From SAR86 cluster bacterium SAR86A (GTDB lineage: Bacteria > Pseudomonadota > Gammaproteobacteria > Magnimaribacterales > D2472), in the NCBI GenBank assembly GCA_000252525.1, contig JH611157.1, forward strand, positions 241,872 through 305,871: a stretch of DNA of 64,000 nt, written 5' to 3'. Positions within the stretch are counted from its first letter, which is position 1. Each line of letters begins with the position of its first letter. The notes under the pieces were generated by a model. That model was not told the origin of the DNA. It did no database searches and saw only the letters and a list, made by a program, of their open reading frames with translations. This document shows positions 56,246 through 64,000 of the stretch, piece after piece. Made by a program: the position numbers and the translations under genes.

Positions 56246-56942
56246 ATTTTTCTTTAATAATTTGGGGTAATTTATACCAAGAATCAAATTCATCTGGTTT
56301 TTTAAAACTTTGACTCCACACAGCATTAGTATTATTAAACCAAAGTGCCTCAATGCCAAGGTTGAATGCTCCAAACACGTCATTAATTTGATGATCTCCA
56401 ATATGTAACATATCGCTATAGTTAGAGCTATTTATTTTGTTTAACGCTTGATCAAAATGTGATCTATTAGGTTTGCTATCTTTTGCCTCAAGTGAGCTAA
56501 TTGAAAAATCAAAAAACTTACCAATTTCAAATTTAAATATATCTGCATTTCCATTTGTAAGAATCCCAAGAGTATATTTTTGAGATAACTGTTCTATCGA
56601 TTCCTCAACACCATCATAAAATTCTACTTCGTGTCTTTTTTGAATGAATATTTCAAAAGCCTTATCAACTAATTCGTTTCTGTAAGATTCTGGTTCTATA
56701 TGAATAAGTTTCTTTCTAAAAATTTCTTTTCTAAGTTTACTTATATCCCATGCAATACTTTCATCTTCTTTAATTAACTCTTCTCTAAGATTAAGAAAAT
56801 CATCAAAATCACCCCATTCAATCCTACCGACTTTATCTTCAATCCACTTCCTTGTATCTATCTCTGCTTTTCTTATAGTGGGCATGTTATCCCAAAGAGT
56901 ATCATCAAGATCAAAGGTAATGAGTTCAATTTTTTTATTCAT
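56238..56942 (-). CDS. HAD-superfamily hydrolase (YigB-like)
   Basis: ITFDLDDTLWDN; ILTNGNADIFK; MLHIGDHQINDVFGA; likely ATG at 56942. Confidence 0.88.
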   Translation of the reverse strand: MNKKIELITFDLDDTLWDNMPTIRKAEIDTRKWIEDKVGRIEWGDFDDFLNLREELIKEDESIAWDISKLRKEIFRKKLIHIEPESYRNELVDKAFEIFIQKRHEVEFYDGVEESIEQLSQKYTLGILTNGNADIFKFEIGKFFDFSISSLEAKDSKPNRSHFDQALNKINSSNYSDMLHIGDHQINDVFGAFNLGIEALWFNNTNAVWSQSFKKPDEFDSWYKLPQIIKEKYE

Positions 56943-57834
56943 TCTTTGCCCTTGGATGTGCTTCATCATAGATTTTTGCTAGATGCTGATAATCTAATTT
57001 AGTGTAGATCTGAGTCGTAGATAAAGAACTATGACCTAATAACTCTTGAATGGTTCTCAAATCTCCACTTGATTCAAGCATATGTGTTGCAAAACTATGT
57101 CTCAACATATGAGGATGAATTGGAGGAAGCCCCTGTTTGATTGCCATCTTCTTAAGCCTTAATTGAACACTTCGGATTGACAGTCTGCTACCTTTCGAAT
57201 TAAGGAAAAGAGCTTCCGTATCATTAGATATTTTTTTTCTTTCATTTAACCAGTTTTCAACAGCTTTAATTGCAAACTTTCCTAAAGGCACAAGCCTTGT
57301 CTTAGAGCCCTTACCAAGCACTCTTAGAAACGCCATATCGTCTTCGAAATCAGTAATATTAATATTAATTGCCTCAGAAACTCTTAACCCAGAAGAGTAC
57401 ATTAATTCAACTATAGCCATGTCTCTTATCTCGATAACAGAGCTTGGTTTAAAATTTAGTAACTGTTCTACGTCTTCAGGAGACAAAACATCCGGCAGGG
57501 TGTTTGCAATTTTTGGCGCTGTAACTAAGTCAAGAGGAGAAGAAGAAATCAACCCATTTTTTTTTAAAAATCTAAAGAAACCTTTTGCAGAAGATAAATG
57601 TCTTTGTATGCTTCTAGGATTATTACCTGAAGTGTAGAGATCGCCAATCCATGCAGAACATACTTCATCATCTATTTGATTATATTGAGATATATTTAAA
57701 CTATTGATAAATGCAGCAAATTTTTTTAGGTCTCTTTCATAAGATAAGGATGTATTTTTAGATAGGTTTTTTACATCCGAAACATAAAGTATGTAATCTT
57801 TAATATTTTTATGGATAAACTTATCATTTTCCAT
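56935..57834 (-). CDS. xerC: site-specific tyrosine recombinase XerC
   Basis: MYSSGLRVSEAINI; HMLRHSFATHMLESSGDLRTIQELLGHSSLSTTQIYT. Confidence 0.95.
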   Translation of the reverse strand: MENDKFIHKNIKDYILYVSDVKNLSKNTSLSYERDLKKFAAFINSLNISQYNQIDDEVCSAWIGDLYTSGNNPRSIQRHLSSAKGFFRFLKKNGLISSSPLDLVTAPKIANTLPDVLSPEDVEQLLNFKPSSVIEIRDMAIVELMYSSGLRVSEAININITDFEDDMAFLRVLGKGSKTRLVPLGKFAIKAVENWLNERKKISNDTEALFLNSKGSRLSIRSVQLRLKKMAIKQGLPPIHPHMLRHSFATHMLESSGDLRTIQELLGHSSLSTTQIYTKLDYQHLAKIYDEAHPRAKNE

Positions 57835-57836
57835 AA

Positions 57837-58460
57837 TTATTTCATCAATTTTTTCTCAAGAACATCTCTTATATATTCTATAAATGTAGTATCTTCATCT
57901 CCTAGATATTTTGTTCTGTCATAGCTACCCAACTTTAATAAACCAATTTCTTCCTGCAAAACAATAACTGCAATAACTAGAGATTCAATTTTTTCATCTC
58001 CATTAAATAAATATGACATTTTCTCATTTGAAAAAGAACCACAATGAATTGCTCCTTTATGCATTGATAATTCTGTTTTTTTCTCAATTTCATCTATTTG
58101 TTTATTGTCAAAAAATTCCAAGAGACATTTATCAACATTAAAATCTTTTTTGAAACTTTCATTAACTTTGTTTATTACTTTTTTGTTTGAGCTCGATTCA
58201 AGTATTTTTAAAGTTAAATCTTTTGATTTGTTAAATAAATCTTCATTGATTGAGGCTGTATCAATATAAGATTTTAAAAGTTCAATTATATTTTTATGTT
58301 CTTCCCTAAGTTTTAAAACCTGCCTTTCCAATATAGAAGATGCAGAACTTTGAGAATGCTTGAAATTCATTTCACTCAAAAGAGACTCTCTTGTTTCAAA
58401 AAAATCTAAGTTTTCAAGAAGAAATATTTCTACTGCTTTTGGATCTAATTTTTCACTCAT
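57837..58460 (-). CDS. DUF484 family protein
   Basis: GAF-like, between dapF and xerC (conserved order). Confidence 0.85.
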   Translation of the reverse strand: MSEKLDPKAVEIFLLENLDFFETRESLLSEMNFKHSQSSASSILERQVLKLREEHKNIIELLKSYIDTASINEDLFNKSKDLTLKILESSSNKKVINKVNESFKKDFNVDKCLLEFFDNKQIDEIEKKTELSMHKGAIHCGSFSNEKMSYLFNGDEKIESLVIAVIVLQEEIGLLKLGSYDRTKYLGDEDTTFIEYIRDVLEKKLMK

Positions 58461-59250
58461 TAATATTTCCTTTGTATATGAAAGTTGTAGGCCCTTTCAT
58501 TAATATAGCATCTTTAATCTTTTTAAAAATTATTTCACCGCCAAATGTTTTTACTGTAATTAAATCATCTTTTTTTGATAAAAAGTTTGATGCAACACAC
58601 AAAGATGCCGATCCACATGATAAAGTCTCACCAACTCCATTTTCATAAGTCCTCAAATCAATGATATTTTTTGTCTTTTTGAAAATTGATAGATTCATCT
58701 CATGTTTTTGTATATCGTTACTAAGTTCAGAATATATTCCATTTAAATCAATTTTCTCTATTGAATTAAATTTAATAAAAAGGTGATTATTACCAGTATT
58801 TAGAAGAAAAAAGTTTTTACTAATTTTTTTAGAAATTTTTCTCTCTAAGTTGGGGTGATTGATCTTTTCTGGAACAATTATTTCTACATTTACACTACTT
58901 TTTCCAACTGGTGAGCAGGTAAGCACCTTAGTTTTAGTTTTAATACAAATGTTATTTAAAGGCGCGAAACTATTATTCCATATATATCTTGCTGCACACC
59001 TAATGCCATTCAAACACATTCCAGCTTCAGAACCATCTGAGTTAAAAAATCGTATGAAGAAATCATGAGACTCTTTCGTGGGAAGAGTTACGAAAATAAG
59101 CTGATCAAATCCTATTCCTTTATTTCTATTAGCAGTTTTTTTAATGAAAGTTTTTGTAATCCTTATTTTTTTATCAATGGAATTTATGATTACAAAGTCA
59201 TTTCCATTTCCATGCCACTTTTCAAAATTAACCACTGAGGTCAACCTCAT
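58453..59250 (-). CDS. dapF: diaminopimelate epimerase
   Basis: FEKWHGNGNDFVIIN; AGMCLNGIRCAARY; ETLSCGSASL. Confidence 0.95.
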   Translation of the reverse strand: MRLTSVVNFEKWHGNGNDFVIINSIDKKIRITKTFIKKTANRNKGIGFDQLIFVTLPTKESHDFFIRFFNSDGSEAGMCLNGIRCAARYIWNNSFAPLNNICIKTKTKVLTCSPVGKSSVNVEIIVPEKINHPNLERKISKKISKNFFLLNTGNNHLFIKFNSIEKIDLNGIYSELSNDIQKHEMNLSIFKKTKNIIDLRTYENGVGETLSCGSASLCVASNFLSKKDDLITVKTFGGEIIFKKIKDAILMKGPTTFIYKGNINE

Positions 59251-60463
59251 TTTTTAAGAGATCTTCATAGGTTTCTCTCTTTCGTATTAATTCATACTTA
59301 TCATTGCTCACAAGAATTTCAGGCGGTTTTCTTCTTGAATTGTAATTTGAGGACATTACGTGCCCATATGCGCCGGCAGTTTCAACTGCAATAATGTCTC
59401 CTTCGGCAGCTTCCATTTCATAGTCTTTTGCCAATACATCAGAAGACTCACAAATGGGGCCAACTATTGTCCAGCTTCCATTATTTCCAGCACCTTTTGT
59501 TGTATTTATAACACTATGTTTTGCATTATAAAGAGCTGGTCTTATGAGATCATTCATTCCAGCATCAATAATTAGATAGTTCTCTTTGATGTATTCAATT
59601 TTTGAAATCATAATACCTGCATTACCTGAGATGCTTCTCCCAGGCTCTAATATAATTTTTTCATCTCTGTCTTGTAATTCGTTTTCAATTATTTTTAAAA
59701 GATCTTTTGGTGAAGGAAAATTAGAATCTGTATATGAAATACCTAGCCCACCACCTACATCAAGAAATTTTAGTTCAATATTCATTTTATTGACTTCTTC
59801 TGCAAGTTTCTTTGTAAAGTTTGCAGCAGCTTTAAAGTCATCTAGTTCAAATATTTGAGAACCAATATGACAAGATAATCCAATTAAATTTAGATGTTCT
59901 GAATTAGAAATATATTTTGCTAGTTTTAAAGTTTCACTTACGAGAATTCCAAATTTATCTTTCTTTCTTCCTGTTTTAATGTACTCATGACCACCCGCAT
60001 CTATTTCTGGATTAAATCTGATAGCCACATCAACAAGCTTTTTTTTATCTCTAGCTATTTTTTCAATTCTCATCATCTCTGATTTAGATTCAATATTGAA
60101 AGACAGAATATTTTTTTCGATACCAAAAAGAATTTCTTCATCAGTTTTTGCTATTCCTGTAAAGATGATTTTTTTTGGATCTGCTCCAGCAAGAAGAGTT
60201 CGCTCGAGTTCTCCACCAGATACAATATCGAATCCAGATCCTTTTTCACTTAGAAATTTAAGAATTGATAAATTACTCAATGACTTTACTGAAAAACATA
60301 TCAAGCCACTTTTTTTATCAAATGCATTAGCATAAGCATCAAAATTTTCAGAAAGTGTCTTTTTTGAATAAATGTATGCAGGAGTGCCATATTTATCCGC
60401 AATATCACTTATCTTAACTTTTTCGCAATAAAGAATATTATTTTTATAACTAAAATAACTCAT
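59228..60463 (-). CDS. lysA: diaminopimelate decarboxylase
   Basis: SVKSLSNLSILKFL; LNLIGLSCHIGSQI; VGPICESSDVLA. Confidence 0.96.
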   Translation of the reverse strand: MSYFSYKNNILYCEKVKISDIADKYGTPAYIYSKKTLSENFDAYANAFDKKSGLICFSVKSLSNLSILKFLSEKGSGFDIVSGGELERTLLAGADPKKIIFTGIAKTDEEILFGIEKNILSFNIESKSEMMRIEKIARDKKKLVDVAIRFNPEIDAGGHEYIKTGRKKDKFGILVSETLKLAKYISNSEHLNLIGLSCHIGSQIFELDDFKAAANFTKKLAEEVNKMNIELKFLDVGGGLGISYTDSNFPSPKDLLKIIENELQDRDEKIILEPGRSISGNAGIMISKIEYIKENYLIIDAGMNDLIRPALYNAKHSVINTTKGAGNNGSWTIVGPICESSDVLAKDYEMEAAEGDIIAVETAGAYGHVMSSNYNSRRKPPEILVSNDKYELIRKRETYEDLLKNEVDLSG

Positions 60464-60482
60464 ATCAAAGTAAATTTTGTTT

Positions 60483-60563
60483 CTAGAATATCAAGGGACC
60501 TTTTACGCCACAACCAACCAAAATAAATAAAAAAGCTAAATAAAAAATTTTTTTGAAGTTCAT
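60483..60563 (-). CDS. minimal LptM/YifL-like lipoprotein (26 aa)
   Basis: Absent from ORF track; MNFKKIFYLAFLFILVGCGVKGPLIF*: signal peptide, LVGC lipobox, CGxKGPL motif, located 19 nt upstream of lysA. Confidence 0.8.
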   Translation of the reverse strand: MNFKKIFYLAFLFILVGCGVKGPLIF

Positions 60564-60570
60564 AGATCAT

Positions 60571-60594
60571 ATTATGGATACAAATATCCATAAT
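60571..60594. other. perfect 10-bp stem hairpin upstream of lptM-like ORF
   Basis: ATTATGGATA-CAAA-TATCCATAAT. Confidence 0.6.
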
Positions 60595-60609
60595 TGATAC
60601 TTATAAGAA

Positions 60610-62004
60610 TTAGTATTTGTAACTTTCTTCTTTGAATGGACCGTCTTGAGGTACATTAATGTAATCAGCTTGGTCTTTTGTGAGTTTTGTAACAGTTCCG
60701 CCAAATCCCTCTACCATTAAGCTTGCAACTTCCTCATCTAATTTTTTAGGTAAGACTTCTACAGTAATCATTTCAGCTCTTGTGTCCTCATCGTTTATGT
60801 TCGCAAAACCTTGCTTGTATAAATGTATTTGAGCTAAAACTTGATTAGCGAAAGAACCATCCATTATTCTGCTTGGGTGTCCTGTTGCATTTCCTAAATT
60901 AACCAGCCTTCCCTCTGCAAGAAGAATAATATAGTTTTTACTGGAAAGATCTGGAGTTCCATCAGGAGCAGTATCTCTAAAGATTCTGTGAACCTGAGGC
61001 TTTATTTCATCCCAATAATAATTTTCTCTCATGAAAGCAGTATCGATCTCATTATCAAAGTGACCAATATTACAAACCACTGCAGTGTTTTTTAGGGTAC
61101 TTAACATTGCAGAATCACAAACGTTAACGTTTCCAGTTGTGGTTACAACTAGATCAGTATCTCCCATAACCTGCATATTAATGTCTGCAGCATTTCTAGT
61201 AACCACACCATCTTTGTAGCACGAAACCACTGAAAAACCATCCATGCATGCTTGCATTGCACAAATTGGATCTGATTCTACAACACTCACAATCATTCCT
61301 TCTTGAGCAAGGCTAGCTGCAGAACCTTTACCAACATCTCCATAACCAATAACTAAACCTTTTTTACCAGAAAGCAACATATCTGTTCCTCTTTTCAAGG
61401 CATCATTAAGACTATGCCTGCAACCATATTTGTTATCATTTTTTGCTTTAGTTACTGAATCATTGACATTGATAGCAGGAACTTTTAGTTCTCCTTTTTC
61501 AAGCATTTCTTTAAGTCTGTGAACGCCAGTTGTAGTCTCTTCAGATACTCCATGGATCGTTTCAAGCATTTCTGGAAATTTTTCATGAACCATCGCTGTG
61601 AGATCACTTCCATCATCAAGAATCATATTTGCATCCCATGGTTTTCCGTCTTTACATATAGTTTGTTCAATACACCATTCAAACTCCTCTTCAGTTTCAC
61701 CCTTCCAAGCGAAAACAGGAACTCCTCTTGCTGCCATTGCAGCAGCCGCATGATCTTGCGTCGAGAAAATATTACATGATGACCATCTAAGCTCAGCTCC
61801 TAAATCGATAAGTGTTTCCATCAAAACAGCTGTTTGAATAGTCATATGGATACATCCCATAATTTTTGCTCCAGCTAGAGGCTGCTCAGACCTATATTTT
61901 TCTCTTAAGGCCATTAATGCGGGCATTTCATTTTCAGCAAGAGAAATTTCTCTCCTACCGAATTCAGCTAAATTAATATCTGCTACTTTATAATCATTTT
62001 CCAT
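60610..62004 (-). CDS. ahcY: adenosylhomocysteinase
   Basis: [35 protein letters not shown]. Confidence 0.97.
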   Translation of the reverse strand: MENDYKVADINLAEFGRREISLAENEMPALMALREKYRSEQPLAGAKIMGCIHMTIQTAVLMETLIDLGAELRWSSCNIFSTQDHAAAAMAARGVPVFAWKGETEEEFEWCIEQTICKDGKPWDANMILDDGSDLTAMVHEKFPEMLETIHGVSEETTTGVHRLKEMLEKGELKVPAINVNDSVTKAKNDNKYGCRHSLNDALKRGTDMLLSGKKGLVIGYGDVGKGSAASLAQEGMIVSVVESDPICAMQACMDGFSVVSCYKDGVVTRNAADINMQVMGDTDLVVTTTGNVNVCDSAMLSTLKNTAVVCNIGHFDNEIDTAFMRENYYWDEIKPQVHRIFRDTAPDGTPDLSSKNYIILLAEGRLVNLGNATGHPSRIMDGSFANQVLAQIHLYKQGFANINDEDTRAEMITVEVLPKKLDEEVASLMVEGFGGTVTKLTKDQADYINVPQDGPFKEESYKY

Positions 62005-62027
62005 TTTATATTCCTTGTTAAAAAATT

Positions 62028-63182
62028 TTACTGCGAAATTTCTGAAGCTTTATCTGTTTTTTCCCATGATAAATCAATATCTGTTCTTCCGAAATGTCCA
62101 TAGGCAGCAGTTGGGAGGTATATAGGCCTCTTTAAATCAAGCATATTTATAAGGCTCTTTGGCCTCAAGTCAAAATGCTCCTCAACTATTTTCTCAATTG
62201 CATCTTTTGAAATTTTCTCACTATCAAAAGTATTAACATTAATTGACGTTGGCTTAGCTACTCCAATTGCATATGAAACTTGAATCTCACAATAGTCAGC
62301 TAGTCCAGCTGCAACTATATTTTTAGCAACATATCTTGCTGCATAAGCAGCAGATCTATCAACCTTTGAAGGATCTTTTCCAGAGAAAGCGCCACCTCCA
62401 TGACGCGCCATTCCTCCATAGGTATCAACAATAATTTTTCTGCCAGTAAGCCCACAATCTCCAACTGGACCACCAATTACAAATTTTCCTGTTGGATTGA
62501 TATATATTTTAGTTGAATCTAATATCCATTCACTTGGAACAATTGGCTTAATTATATGCTCCATTACACCTTCTTTTATGTCATCTTGAGTTACATCCTC
62601 ATCATGTTGTGTTGAAAGCACAATAGCTGAAAGTCCTTCTATAGTTTTTCCGTCATCTGAATATATTGCACTAACTTGACTCTTTGCATCTGGTCTTAAC
62701 CAAGACAGGCCGCCTTCTTTCATAACGTCAGCTTGTTTTTTTACTAGTCTATGAGATAAATCAATTGGAAGCGGCATTAAAGAATCAGTTTCTGTGCATG
62801 CGTATCCAAACATTAAACCTTGATCTCCAGCACCTTGTTCAAGATTTTCACCTTCTCCCTCTGTAACTCCTTGAGATATGTCTGGTGATTGCTCAAATAC
62901 TAAGTTGGTAAATTCACAAGTTTCTCCATTAAAACCATAATCATCTGTATCATAGCCAATATCACTAATAGTCTTTCTTACAATTGGTTCTAAATCTGGG
63001 CTGCCCGTAGATGTAATTTCACCAGCGATGTAAACCATATTGTTTTTGATCATAGTTTCACATGCAACTCTACTGTTTGGATCTTCCGTTAGATATGCAT
63101 CAAGGACAGCATCTGATATTTGATCACATACTTTGTCTGGATGACCTGCTGATACTGATTCCGAAGTAAATATATAACTCAT
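62028..63182 (-). CDS. metK: S-adenosylmethionine synthase
   Basis: [43 protein letters not shown]. Confidence 0.98.
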   Translation of the reverse strand: MSYIFTSESVSAGHPDKVCDQISDAVLDAYLTEDPNSRVACETMIKNNMVYIAGEITSTGSPDLEPIVRKTISDIGYDTDDYGFNGETCEFTNLVFEQSPDISQGVTEGEGENLEQGAGDQGLMFGYACTETDSLMPLPIDLSHRLVKKQADVMKEGGLSWLRPDAKSQVSAIYSDDGKTIEGLSAIVLSTQHDEDVTQDDIKEGVMEHIIKPIVPSEWILDSTKIYINPTGKFVIGGPVGDCGLTGRKIIVDTYGGMARHGGGAFSGKDPSKVDRSAAYAARYVAKNIVAAGLADYCEIQVSYAIGVAKPTSINVNTFDSEKISKDAIEKIVEEHFDLRPKSLINMLDLKRPIYLPTAAYGHFGRTDIDLSWEKTDKASEISQ

Positions 63183-63346
63183 AAACTCTCTCCCTGGGTG
63201 TGAATTTTATCTTAAAAAATTCAAAGAAACGTCTTTTTGTTAGACAAAGAACACAATTGAAATATTTTATAACAAAAAGTCATTTTATACCTATGCTTTT
63301 CCATACAAAAATATTATTATCGATAAAAATACTTGGGGAAATTTAA

Positions 63347-64000
63347 TTGCAGCAATCAGATCATATTAACGTACTAAGATTTTTGTCTGCTGATGCTGTA
63401 CAAAAAGCTAATTCAGGTCATCCTGGTATGCCAATGGGTATGGCAGAAATCGCCACCGCACTTTGGAGTAAACACTTAAGACATAATCCAAAAAATCCAA
63501 CTTGGTTCAATAGAGATAGATTTGTACTTTCAAATGGGCATGGCTCAATGCTTTTATACAGCTTACTGCACCTAACTGGTTATGATCTGTCAATTAATGA
63601 CATCAAGGACTTCAGAAAGCTCAAATCAAAAACACCTGGACATCCTGAATATGATATTGATATTGGTATTGAAACAACAACCGGTCCATTAGGACAAGGA
63701 ATTGCAAATGCAGTAGGAATGGCAGTTGCAGAAAAAATCTTAGCAGCAGAATTTAATAAGGATGATATTAAGCCTATTGATCATTTCACTTATGTTTTTC
63801 TTGGAGATGGATGTTTGATGGAAGGAATTTCTCATGAAGCTTGTTCATTTGCTGGAACTCATAATCTTGGCAAATTAATATGTTTTTATGATCAAAATGG
63901 AATTTCTATTGATGGAGAGATTGAACATTGGTTTACAGACGATTCTGTAAAAAGATTTGAAAGTTATGGTTGGCAAACGATATGTGTAGATGGTCATGAT
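63347..64000 (+). CDS. tkt: transketolase, truncated by window edge (TTG start)
   Basis: [40 protein letters not shown]...[18 protein letters not shown]...[10 protein letters not shown]; not in ORF track because it is open at the edge. Confidence 0.93.
   Translation, partial: MQQSDHINVLRFLSADAVQKANSGHPGMPMGMAEIATALWSKHLRHNPKNPTWFNRDRFVLSNGHGSMLLYSLLHLTGYDLSINDIKDFRKLKSKTPGHPEYDIDIGIETTTGPLGQGIANAVGMAVAEKILAAEFNKDDIKPIDHFTYVFLGDGCLMEGISHEACSFAGTHNLGKLICFYDQNGISIDGEIEHWFTDDSVKRFESYGWQTICVDGHD

Overview
The window is a compact, AT-rich, oriC-proximal chromosomal segment of a gammaproteobacterium. Gene order matches the Pseudomonas-type layout: glmS-glmU-atpCDGAHFEBI-parB-parA-rsmG-mnmG-mnmE-yidC-rnpA-rpmH <-> dnaA-dnaN-recF-gyrB, then plsC/glyS/lpxL-like/trkH/trkA/fmt/def/purE/tsaC/hemF/aroE, an aa3 oxidase block (coxB-coxA-cox11-coxC-DUF2909-surf1-ctaA-ctaB-sco), gshA-pckA, dsbB/polA, engB/cyt c4/dsbA, xerC-DUF484-dapF-lysA, ahcY-metK and the start of tkt. 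Very short or overlapping gene junctions suggest a streamlined, possibly marine SAR86-like lineage; this taxonomy is inference only. I saw no CRISPR, prophage, transposase, rRNA or tRNA. The main observations are: (1) a 26-aa ORF missing from the track, directly upstream of lysA, that looks like a minimal LptM/YifL lipoprotein (GCGVKGPL); (2) a 16-bp exact inverted repeat shared only by the mnmG-mnmE and rpmH-dnaA gaps, with DnaA-box-like sites and a composition switch, suggesting a bipartite or relic origin; (3) a parS palindrome inside the last codons of recF; (4) a GyrB lacking the roughly 165-aa proteobacterial insertion; (5) a single-chain GlyRS where pseudomonads carry glyQ/glyS; (6) a decayed partial duplicate of the LpxL-like gene start; (7) several strong palindromes or hairpins in leaders (pckA, cox, lptM, metK); (8) a repeated hairpin motif bracketing two hypothetical genes at the left edge. 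No wholly new multi-gene system is evident.
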